Under the pieces are notes generated by a model. The model was given only the letters and a program-made list of their open reading frames with translations, was not told the DNA's origin and searched no databases. 64,000 bases of DNA from Neodiprion pinetum (lineage: Eukaryota; Arthropoda; Insecta; Hymenoptera; Diprionidae). Position numbers and translations under genes: made by a program. Location: contig NC_060233.1 of the NCBI RefSeq assembly GCF_021155775.2, positions 30,969,077-31,033,076 of the forward strand. Reading direction: 5' to 3'. This document shows positions 1 through 10,240 of the stretch, in pieces. Position 1 is the first letter of the stretch. Each line of letters starts with the position of its first letter.

Positions 1-210
1 GAGCCCGCTCACCCGAAGGCGGGCGAAGGCGAAGAGGTGGCCCCGCGGATGGGGAGTCCTAGGCGTATGCTTATTTTAATTGAAACAGTCCTCCACACCC
101 CGCCTCCCTCTACTGCTCCTCGAGGGCCGTTACCGAGGAGCACCCGCGTTACTACGAAGTTCCTGGGGATATTGTTTCAAACGAATATGCAAATGATGAG
201 GGGGAGGGAT

Positions 211-223
211 GGGGGGGGGGGGG
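211..223. repeat. Poly-G run (13)
   Basis: Thirteen consecutive G on the + strand inside a G-rich tract starting near 199. It is one of six G or C runs of 12 or more in the first 22.3 kb. Confidence 0.9.
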
Positions 224-341
224 CGTCGGGCGCTCCTTCCCGCCCCTAAATCCACCACCTCCACCCCCGTCCCCGCAGTCTCCTTTACATATCCACCGCC
301 ACAACCACCATCGCCGCCTCCGTTTTCCCTTCCACCTTTCG

Positions 342-360
342 CCCCCCCCCCCCCCCCCCC
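342..360. repeat. Poly-C run (19)
   Basis: Nineteen consecutive C in a C-rich, G-poor segment (about 240-380). The complementary strand would be a long uninterrupted G run able to form quadruplex or slipped structures. Confidence 0.9.
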
Positions 361-516
361 GCCCCTCCCGTTTCCCCCGTCCCGAACGTAATTTCTGCCG
401 CTTCAAGCACCACACAAATAGATATTTCCACCCCCACACGCGCAATTCCCGGTTTCGAAACGAAATCTATAGCCGGATCGTGACGGGAGTAAAAATCGCT
501 CTCGATCTTACTACCA

Positions 517-528
517 CCCCCCCCCCCC
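517..528. repeat. Poly-C run (12)
   Basis: Twelve consecutive C, the third G/C homopolymer within the first 530 bases. Confidence 0.85.
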
Positions 529-3156
529 TCAACGCCGTCCCCCCTCCGGACGGAATTCGGTTTGTTTCGATCTGCATTTTGACATAATTTCGAAACCCAC
601 CGGGAACCCGGGCACCAATAGCCGACGCGTTAACCGACCAGCTAAAAGTTAATGCACCTCGAAAATCGGCCGAGTGGCTATACCGACTATCAACCAACAA
701 TTTTATGCCCCCGGATACGTCGTCGCGAGGCGAATCCTAATTGGACGTAACATCGAGCTTTATACGCATCGAGCTCCGAACTATTTCACCCGAAATTTTC
801 GTAGGCATTTGAATTCGGCAACCCCGCGGGTTCGTTTATTTACATTCTTCAATATAAACGCGGGGAACTTTCGTGGAATATTTTAACGCCGCTTGCGTAG
901 CCTTACCAAGATCTGACTTTGTCGCCGATTTTCAGTAATGAGTTTTTATTAGATCACTGTGCAGTCTGTAAGGTACGTAATATATGGAAGAAATTGCAAT
1001 AAATCAATGGCCCATAAAAGTGTTAGATTATCACCGGCTTACACATTTTTTCGGAATTGTCTGATCGAGGGGTTTCACCTTTTTTATTATTCAACCCTTC
1101 ACCCGTCTTTTACCGAAAGAACAATCCTGCGCCAATTACAAGTGGGAAAAGTGGCTTTTGGATTAATTATAACCGAGTAAGGAAATAACTGCAAAAAAGG
1201 TGAGGAATGGAATTTCAGTAATTCTTTATCAAAGATTCATTCATTCAGACCGTAGCTATATCAAAGAAATTGAATTAATTAAAGGCATAAGAGGTGCAGG
1301 CGGCGGTGAGGTGGGGGGGCTTCGGGAACAAAGTTGGAGCAATATAAGGGCTCGTTTGTTACAAGTGCTCGCGTAAATATTAATTAGCTTTTCTGAAAGC
1401 GACGAGTATTTATTGCCCTGCGAACCAAGACAGTTCGGATCCACTTAACGCGCTTGCTCGCCTCATTCGACCTGCAAGGATGGCGAATCAACCCGAGTCG
1501 CAAACACGTTCTGTGCAGTACCGGAAGTGCATTCGTAATTCGGAAATAATTTATCTCAAGAAAGAAACAAAGAAAAAGAGAGAAAGGGAGAAGAAGAGGA
1601 AAGCCATCTCGCTTCGTTTTTCCTCTCAATGATCGATGACGGGTTAAAATGTTCGCTTTCAGCGCTTCGGTATAGCTCCAAGTTTGAATTGCCCAAAATG
1701 ACAAGAAGCTACATTTGAGCTTCTGATTGACGGTGGAGATTTTTCCTTACTGAATAGAAATTCTGCTGCCATCCATTTTCAAAGGTCAAAAACTTGATCC
1801 TAAGCACTGTCTTTCGCGATTCTAACCAGACGGTTCTGACTTTGATCGTCACTGTCAAAGGTCCAAAACTGACCAGTGACTGGAAAAGAGTAAGGGCCTA
1901 GTGGGAACATCTCATTCATCGGACTTTCTATACTTCAATAATTTGAAACAATCTCAAAATCAGTCGATTGTGGAAAAGATTTGGAAGGCCGTCAGTCTGA
2001 AAGTATGCAATACACTGTTCCAAAATCTCAAGGATCGATTTTCCCGGTGAAAAATTCATTCGAGAGATCTTGGCGAACCCAAGAACGGAAAAAAGCTCAT
2101 CACATATCGAGGTTCGAGGGCCGAAGGCGTATCGAGATAGAAACCCCGTCCTCTTTTGTGTAAAGCTGATTGTCTCTGAGGGAAGGGAGAGAAGGATACT
2201 AAATTAATCCGTATCCCTTGCAGACTGCGGTAACGCGAGCGAAGCCTCGCCATGAAGTAGGTGTACAACTAATTGTAAGTGAACGAAGTGACCCGCGCTT
2301 TGTTCGGCCGGCAGGCAAGAATATATTGATAGTCGGCTCAAAACTCCATTAAGGGACGCCGGTATTCCTCCCGTAAATACGAAAATGCTATCCCATTATT
2401 TACTGGTTAATTGGATTAACGAGACTCGTTATTCCTAGAGGACCCCGTGAGTCGCGACCCGCTCCGGAGGGACGGGAAACGAGAGGGAAACGCCGGAGAA
2501 GAACGGGAATGAAAGGGGGATGCTGGGGATGGACGTGGCTAAGACCACGAGACGCGGACACGTGTGGAACGCCCACACACACGTCGGCCAAACTTTTCCT
2601 CTGTCCGTACTTCGGTGTCTGCAGGCACAACATACGCCCGCTATCAGACGCCCGACAGAGACTTATATCAGAAAAGTTGTCCGTGCGATTAGAGAAAAGA
2701 TCGTGTTCCCTCTTTGTTCCAATTTATCGCACTATACCTGCTAAACTTGTACTCCTTCCCTCCGCATCGCCACTGTTGCATACCTTCGTTATAGTTATAC
2801 CTGAACTTTTCAGGCAACCCGAGCTTATACGTGTTTTACGACTAGGATGTGGACTTTCTTTCGTTTTTCAGGATGAAAGAAAAAATTGCATCTAAGTATC
2901 GAAGTAAAATATTGACATAAACGAACGAACGAATTCACGCTGGTTCTAGCAGGTCAAGTTCTTGGACATCTGACTCGACAATTAATTCTTCCAAGATTTG
3001 TAAGTCACGCTGAATTCCCGTCTCTCAACTGGACCAAGACCACTGCGATCATTTCGATCCTTTGTTTTTATTTTTCTTGCTCTTTTTTACCCTCGTCAGA
3101 TGTCCCAGGATCGCGGAAGCGCGTCTCGCTGTCTGCCGAGTATGACGATGGCATGC

Positions 3157-3202
3157 GATAAAGAGTTCCGCAGGGGGAATCCCGGGAAATTCAGTATATA
3201 AG
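3157..3202 (+). promoter_or_regulatory. Candidate immune-type core promoter: GATA, two kappa-B-like sites, TATA
   Basis: Read 5' to 3', the segment has GATAA at 3157-3161, then GGGGAATCCC at 3174-3183, which fits the 10-base Rel/NF-kappa-B consensus. GGGAAATTCA follows directly at 3184-3193 and fits 9 of 10 positions. TATATAAG is at 3195-3202. Family knowledge: insect antimicrobial peptide promoters commonly combine kappa-B and GATA sites just upstream of a TATA box. Transcription would be expected to start near 3226. Which gene it drives is unknown, since no coding exon was identified downstream. The sites are visible; immune function is inference. Confidence 0.45.
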
Positions 3203-3225
3203 ACCATCCGAGTCGAGAGACCTGC

Positions 3226-3293
3226 AGGTGCGCGTGAACACTGTGAACAGGGTCAATCCACCGATCGCTCGCCACTTCCGTTCACTTCTGCAG
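3226..3293 (+). other. Candidate non-coding first exon (5' UTR)
   Basis: Starting about 31 bases after the TATA box, the segment contains no ATG and ends in CAG followed by GTACTT at 3294, a reasonable splice donor. This is the layout of a short untranslated first exon. A 20-codon open frame starts at 3361 beyond the donor but has no recognisable content. Both the start site and the donor are predictions. Confidence 0.35.
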
Positions 3294-6200
3294 GTACTTT
3301 CCAGCGGACAAAGACCTCCGATGGAAACTTGAGTCAACGTCACGTATCTGTCAGGCTATAATGCTAATTGAAATCATCGGTAATTATCCGAGATCGTCGG
3401 TTAGCAAGAAATTCCCAATTTGTTAACCACCGCACGGTGTAATGACAGTTAATTGAGACAATTTTTCACGAAGGAGCTCGAACTTTTAACTGTACGGAAA
3501 AAATTTTTTCTTACACACTTGTTCGCGATATTATGATTTATCTTTATCTTGAAAGTAAAAAATGAAACTTCTCTTTCCCATTATTTATTATTAAATGAAT
3601 TTTGATAGTCGACAAATTCCGTCGATGTCGATTTCGTATCACTAGAATTTACTTTTCTCAAAATGTTTCAGTAAAAACGAACATATGTGAGGAAATTAAA
3701 ACAGTTCCGTGATTTTCCTGATACTGTGAACAAATTTTTGTCAACAGCGTATGAAATATTTCTCGGAAAACTCTGAAGATCTTTGAACGAATAAATTTCC
3801 ACCTATTAGCGTATAAAAAAAAAAAAAATGTCAATTATACCAAATCAGGACACCAACGTTTCTCTGCATTATTGTTTTTTACTTTGAATTTTCGCACGAA
3901 ATTTTTGGAATCTTCCAAGATCTTTGTGCACAACATTTTACAACGTTACGATGTAATGCAACTTTGTTACACGTATCGCATATTTCAACGACGCAGTGCT
4001 TTTTGGTTTGCCGGAAAATCTTGTTTTCGCGCAACGCTCTTTTGGCTCGGAGTATGAAAAAAGAGATCCCCTCCTCCGTTGGTCAAAGGTGCGTATAGAT
4101 GCGGAAGGGTAGCCGTTCTGCCGGAACTGGAAGTTGAACGAAATCGAGGCCCTCGCACCCCGAGATCCCCTGGAGTCGAGTGTGTTTCTGTGTATCTCAT
4201 TAATTTCATTCGATATAATAATACGAGGTTGGTTCTCTCGCTTAGCGCCAATCCCTCGCGGCCAACGCCGTATTCGCTGATTAATGGAGTCGCGTTTTGA
4301 CTTCTGAAAGCTCCCCCGAAGCAGTTTGACTAGCGTAGCCCCTGCACATTGGCTAACCCGGCTCGACGCTGTACGATCCAATTCAGAGGCCAATTCAAAC
4401 CCGGAAAGGCGCGATATTTGATTTATGGGAAAATTGAATAACTGTACTCGGCTGATGCTGCAGACTTTTCACCGAATACCGCGAACCTCTCTGCAAAACG
4501 ATTAATTAACGCCAACGCGAACCGAATTTACATGTCTGCACGCTGGCACGTGACACTTGTTGTATGAGCCAGGGTTTACAATTCATGTTATCACTTTGAA
4601 CCTATTGAAGGCTATGTTCCCTTGATTAAAATTCCCCGTGGCACGAGAGAAACGACAATCGTCGTTTCCGATCATTTTTCAATTTGTTCACTCGGTTGTA
4701 ATTACGAGTCGGTAGAATAGTACAGAAATAAAAATAGGAGGTTTGGATCTTCATCCCATCTGATCAACCACCTTTTCATGAATCTTTTGTTTTGTAATAA
4801 AAATACTTCGAATACAACGGTGGATAAATAATATTTATGCAGCGGAAACCATTAAACTTTGTCCAAAGTTGTGTAATGGAAATAATCCTTTTTCACCTCG
4901 TCGTGTCGGATTTTCTATTCAGTTTGAAACTTGTTAATTTTAGACTTTAACCCGCAAGAAACATGTTGCATATTTTATAACATGCTTCTAAATTTTAAAG
5001 ATTGAGCTGCAGCTTTATCTTTCATTATCTGAGTTTTTAGATTTTTCCTTCTAATAATTTTAAAAATCTGTTTAATGTCAAGATTTACACGAATATTGGA
5101 CCAATTATTTGCGAACCAATATTTTGCAGATAAAAGCGATCTTTGGACAACGTACAAGTACTTGAGATTAAACAATAATAACTGCTCCGGCAGGTTCAGC
5201 ACTTTAATACTGAAATTTGAAAAAATAAACAAAATCGGTTAGAACGTGAGAAGCTAAGCTGTCAAGCCAAAATTCAGCTGCTAATATCCAGACATTCTTC
5301 TTCAATAAAACGTTTTTATTTTCGATCACAAAACCTTCGCAAAATCGGACTAGCTTCGTGCGCAACTGTACAAATTTTTTGATCGAAAAATTTAGCGAAA
5401 TATTTAAAACATAGACAGAGAAGAATTGAAAAGTAAGTGAAATTTTGATCTTTCAAAGCAATGTTGAGAAGTCAACAGAAAACATTTGAATGAACGTGAA
5501 TAAATTAGTCAACAAGGTCAAGTCAACAAGGAAAATGAATCATCTGAATGAGCTGGTTGTTTTTTTAATCGCAAATCCATCACAATAAATCTCTAAAAAC
5601 TTTCACTACAAGTATCAAAATATTTAATATATTCAAAACGATAACTTATTTCGTGATGAATATTTTTAAATAAATACAAACATTTTTTTAAGTTACGGTT
5701 TTTGCCAAAATGCTTGACATTTTTTTCATTGCTTGAAGCTCGTCTCGGATGCTTTCTTCAAAGCCAGTTTTTAGTTCAATTTAATTTAATCCACCCCCAA
5801 ATCAAGTCACGAACAAAACGTATTTTCATTGGATACCCTGCAATGATGAAAGTTTTCGATTGAAATAATCGACACCGCGTCGAACCATCAATATAACGAG
5901 ACAAAGTAAGTACCAAGGGACAGTTTAGCATGAAGTCGATGTAGTTCTTCGGCCGTGTGCATGTAACGCAACAGAACTTTCAGAACAAACTGATGAGCTT
6001 TCGATAAAAGTTGAACCATGAAAATGTGATACTTCTAAGGTTTTTGAATGCGTTTGTTTGGTTTTAAGAAAGTTTTAAGAAAATTTGTCACGCCGACAAT
6101 TCTAGGAAATTAAACGATTAGGGAATAAATAAAACAATTTATAACAAAGTGAACAAAAATGCTTTCTTACTTTTGAGAAAATTATTTTTACAAAGTTAAA

Positions 6201-7100
6201 GAAAACCTTCCGAAATTTTGTAGAGGATTCTGATATTAACTCAGCGACGTTTCGTGGCTGACGATGTTTCCCAGTTATTCAGAACGAATCATACGATGCT
6301 GAAGAAAAACTGCAACCAGAAATAGGGATTTTTTAGTAAAATTCAATGTTTTTCAGAGCCACTAAAAAAGAATTGACGCGCTTGCAGAAAACATCTATCT
6401 GTTCTGAAAATCTCTAAAGTAAATTTTACCCTGACTTCGAAGAAAAAGTTTGTCTTCGAAAAACTCTTCCCAACCTTGTCAATCATCAGAATATCTCAGG
6501 GTAGGTGAGAAAACTTAAAAAAATTCTGAGATGCCATGTTGCAGATAATTTTTCATAATAATTTCAAGAAAGAAATTTCCACTAAGGCATTCCGACCGAT
6601 ATCGAAGTTTAGAGATCGCAAGATAAGTTAGGGTTAGATGCACCATTTGTAGTCACAGTACCAGTTGCAACCAACTCAATAAAACTCTGTGTTCATTGAA
6701 TTTGACTTTCAATCTCTTCAATTAGTCGATTCGCGACTAAAATCTGACTTTGAACAAGCTTTTGCCAAACTTCTATAATCCCCGGTACGCACTTTGTTGT
6801 TTGACAATTATTGCTTACGTGCATGAAAGCACCCCTGTACAATTTGTATCCGCAACCTAAAATACTACGTAACGAATATGTTCACAGCTAATAATAAAGA
6901 GACCAAAAAACCGTCACACCTATTTTCATTCATTTCTTGCAACATTGAAATAATAATTCGACGCACCGCTAATTGTACGGAAAAAAGGGCCTGGCACATC
7001 ATCTCTCGAGTGAAGCTCGTTTGCTGTTTGGTAAAGAGGCAAAAAGATTTTAAAAAAAAGAAAGAAAAAACGAGGACGAAGGTGCAGCGACCGTTGATGC
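3294..7100. other. AT-rich non-coding stretch
   Basis: No gene recognised. Composition is AT-rich with scattered homopolymers (A run near 3817-3829). A somewhat GC-richer island at about 4060-4400 carries overlapping chance frames on both strands without family similarity. It could be intergenic, or the first intron of whatever the 3.2 kb promoter drives. Confidence 0.55.
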
Positions 7101-7179
7101 AAGTCTGCTTCAGTCTCGCGGGGGTGAAAAGGTACGCGAGTACCTCGGGCACGTAGACGCCGAAGGGAGCAAGAGCGAG

Positions 7180-7475
7180 AAGGAGAGAGAGAGAGAGGGA
7201 GAGGGAGGCAGAGAAACGGCGGGAGGAAAGGAAGGCTGCAGGGGTCGAGAGGGTGGGCGTCTAACGGGGGTGTAAAGATGGCGGCGGGAGCTCGCGCGTC
7301 GGTTATGATAAGGCGATGCTTTAATGACAGCGCGTTGCCGTGGAAACGGGCGTGTGGGGGCCGGCCGTCGCGACGCCCGGCGTCGGTCAGTACTGGTTTT
7401 CCGCGGGGGCGCGCGGCGCCGTCGGCGGTGGTGCAGGCGGAGAGGGCACACCGGGCATTCAGCAAAGCTGCCGCC
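7180..7475 (+). promoter_or_regulatory. Candidate CpG-rich promoter with GAGA, YY1 and RFX X-box motifs
   Basis: The segment is strikingly GC- and CpG-rich compared with both flanks. It holds a GAGA tract (about 7182-7197), AAGATGGCGGC at 7275-7285 (matches the YY1/Pho motif), GTTGCCGTGGAAAC at 7334-7347 (fits the RFX X-box, two half sites two bases apart) and TCAGT at 7387-7391 (arthropod initiator). A well-contexted ATG follows at 7476. YY1 motifs and initiators are typical of broadly expressed promoters, and X-boxes of ciliary genes. GAGA plus Pho sites can also mark Polycomb response elements. No downstream gene is identified, so the direction is inferred from the motif order. Confidence 0.4.
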
Positions 7476-7519
7476 ATGCTAGTGGACACGGGCCGAAACT
7501 CCCCGAGTCTCGTGTCAGC
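7476..7519 (+). CDS. Possible first coding exon of an unidentified gene
   Basis: GCCGCCATG gives an optimal start context at 7476, about 87 bases after a TCAGT initiator in a CpG-rich island. The open frame reads MLVDTGRNSPSLVSA and meets GTGAGC at 7520, a strong splice donor, after 14 codons plus two bases (phase 2). No downstream exon was found before the transposon-like element at 7596, and no family can be assigned from 15 residues. It may equally be chance. A 280-residue minus-strand frame across this area looks like a compositional artefact. Confidence 0.25.
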
Positions 7520-7595
7520 GTGAGCGGCCGAGCTTTTGTCTGTCCGTGTGCGTTTGTCTGCGTTCCAACCCCCCGACCTCGGAATTCCCTGTCTA

Positions 7596-8468
7596 CAGGG
7601 TGCTCCGGGATAAGGGAGACCGGATACCGAATACGTGCCGCTTGGCCGGAGAACGGTGCACGGGCTTCGCAAGGCTCGGTCATCGCCGATGATCGTCCCG
7701 TGCGTACAGCGCCGGCTGAATTTCAACCCTGAAATGCACTTGGGAGGTATCTTATTTTCTTTTTTCACTTTATTCTTTTTTAGAGATCGGTTTCGAAGGT
7801 ACTGGAAATCGACTGGGAAAATTTATCATTGAAAATTATATGACGGACCACAGTATTATCGCATCTTCAACGTTCCGTACGCTGACTATTTACTGTTCCT
7901 CGGGAATCATTGTCATGCCGGTAATGTCTATAGGCATTATTTTCAAAGGCTCAAATCGTAGATTCGCATCATCGCCTCTAGGATATGCTATTGAACCGGG
8001 CTATGATTCAAAGCATGTTCAAAACCCAGCGAAGCAACTGTTCTTTTCTTCTCCTACGGTTAACTGAGCTACTCGAATGAAACTTTATTCTTTCAATAAT
8101 ATGATCGATGTGAAAAAGCGAGAAAACGACAGTCACTAATGATCAGTCGAACATCGATTTTAACAGATATACAGTTACATCAATCGAACGGCCTACAGCA
8201 ACGTTGACAGGTGTTCGTTATAATAACAAAGTGTCTCAAGATGGTCATTATCTAGTTATAAAAAAAATCTTCAATACGACGTCTTTCACGAAAAGTTGTC
8301 TTTCATTATGTTGGAATTTAACAGTAATTTCTTCGTTTCAAGTTCATTTTGAATAATCTGATCGTTTGAATCTTCCGAAAGTAGTTACGTTGCCTTTTTC
8401 ACGAAGGTGTAAGCCGATTACCACTGACTGGTGCAGCACGATGCTTTGCGGTATTCTGGAACACCCTG
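7596..8468. mobile_element. Putative non-autonomous TIR DNA transposon flanked by TA
   Basis: The left end begins CAGGGTGCTCCGGGATA at 7596. The right end, read on the other strand from 8468, begins CAGGGTGTTCCAGAATA. They match at 14 of 17 positions as inverted repeats. Each end is bordered by TA (7594-7595 and 8469-8470), as expected for the TA target duplication of Tc1/mariner-like elements. The 873-base interior has no long open frame, so a MITE-like or decayed element is the simplest reading. The short TIR and the frequency of CAGGGTG-type ends in insect repeats keep this provisional. Confidence 0.4.
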
Positions 8469-9317
8469 TACACTCCAGCTAGTCCATGTATGTGCGGACA
8501 GAGGAGTATATAGCCAACGGAGAGCCACGACTTCCCCTCCGAAAGCGAGCAAACTTCGCGATTGACAATGTAATTTCGAAATTAATTGGATAGAGGCTTT
8601 TAGATGCCGAAGCTTCGGCTTCCGATGGACGTTTCGGTGGGGTAAAATTTTCTCCAGCGAATGGAACTGTACATTGGATTTCGTATGGTGTTGTTACTCC
8701 TTTTTTCTTTTACTTTTTATTTTTCCAACTTCTCCCGAACGGAGTTGCGACGTTTTTGACTATTCTTATAGTCGATGCCGTACGTCCGCTGAATTCTTAC
8801 AACCTCTACTCGAATGTTCGGGAAAATTTCAACCATATTTTCGTCTCCATGTTGGAATCGAGGCGGAATGATACCGCCTGTCGAGTATCCAGGCTGCGGA
8901 TTTGATTCGTTATTTATTCAGGAGCATGCAGCGCGTCGGCGGTCTGCCGCGTGTATAAAACGATGAAATATAAATTCAGGCTGGGCTCAAGCGAACCTGG
9001 AACAGTCTTATACGCGGGGAGAAGACCGTAAAGTGCCATTCATTTGTTTGGAATTTTCGATAAGGCAAGACGTGAGAATATCCAATTCCTTCGCCTGCGG
9101 AGTTACACGAAAATGCCAGAGATGCTTCTTCTCCGCTGCGGAGAGAAGAACTCGTCCTCTATCTTCACTCACGGTACTTCCAGCCGAGTTTATACTATAT
9201 TCCCGGATAACGACCCACCCTGGAATGGGGGGAAAAAATAGTTTCAAACACCTTTAACAGCAATAAAAACGAAAAAAAACGAAAAAAAACAGGGGAGCCA
9301 TTTTTGTATCTTCTTTT

Positions 9318-9620
9318 TAGAGTCATGTTAATTCTCCTGAAATCAAACCAGTAGTTACTTGACTTGACATGTAAATTCTTGAGAAAAATTCTTTCGAAAA
9401 TCATAAAATTCCAGGTGATTCGAATAATGATGCGATCACTTGCAATCATCTGAATTCAGGTGAAATTACGAAGTCATTGCGAGTTAACTCGTTCACAGTC
9501 ACTGCTACTCACGAAATCGCTCAGAGTCAGGTGAAATCATTTCATTAGAGTCAATTAAATTTACGTAAAGCGTCGACTTGAAGTCACGCGAAGCATCGGA
9601 GTGTTGAAGTCATTCACGCG
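9318..9620. repeat. Degenerate short repeats around GAAGTCA / GTGAAATCA
   Basis: Within 300 bases the words AGTCA, GTGAAATCA or close variants recur with loose spacing, for example near 9320, 9470, 9496, 9524, 9530, 9547, 9580 and 9606. They mostly lie on the + strand. This looks like the remains of a simple satellite-like tract that has diverged. No exact unit length survives. Confidence 0.35.
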
Positions 9621-10227
9621 ATTTGACTTCGTGTATCATACCGCGTTTCACCGCAGATTGGACTGGAACCGTATCAGACAATTATCGGGCAAGTTAACAG
9701 CATAAATAAATGAATGATAGGAGGGTGGAGATTACATGGGAAATTAGGTTTGGAGAATTCCTCGCGGTTGACCGTGGCACGAGGTTCTCCCAGCGGGGAA
9801 GATCACGTCTAAGAAATTTCTTTGAATAATTTCAGATTCCCGCAATTAAATGAGGCGCGCCCTTCTTCTGGCTCTTTGCCTGCGGGTGAAACGTGCGGTG
9901 CGGCTCTCCACCTGTACCGCGAGCGGGTCGTCCGCCTTTTATCGAAAACATTTTAGGGAACATCAAAGAAGGTCTTAATCGCCAAGCCAGCGAGCCCACC
10001 CGCCTAACACCGCCGATTCCGCCATTTCTGCAGCACAGGGCTGCAAACGCGAAAGTCAATCTGGCCTCCGGTGCCATCGCCTCTCTCTCTTCCTCTTTCC
10101 CATCTTGCCCCTTTCTCTCTTTCTCTCTCGCTCTTTCCGAGCACTGGATTTTAGATTTCCCCTAGCTGCAAGTGAGCGGCTTTATAAATCCCCGTATCAC
10201 TTTTATCCATCTAGCCTCTGCCCTGCT

Positions 10228-10240
10228 CCCCCCCCCCCCC
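10228..10240. repeat. Poly-C run (13)
   Basis: Thirteen consecutive C followed by TCCCC units, inside a C/T-only stretch of about 70 bases. Confidence 0.85.

Larger units (their letters stand above)
1..3150. other. Non-coding stretch with poly-G/poly-C tracts
   Basis: I recognise no gene here. The first 650 bases are GC-rich and purine/pyrimidine-skewed, with three homopolymer runs: G at 211-223, C at 342-360 and C at 517-528. The remainder is mixed-composition DNA with short chance open frames that lack family similarity or consistent splice signals. A CpG-containing patch lies at 2450-2560. Confidence 0.6.

Noticed and set aside
6926..7768. 280-codon minus-strand open frame
   Set aside because: It runs through the CpG-rich island and low-complexity GAGA tract. 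The translation is compositional (Arg, Pro, Ser rich) with no domain, and it conflicts with the + strand promoter-like signals.
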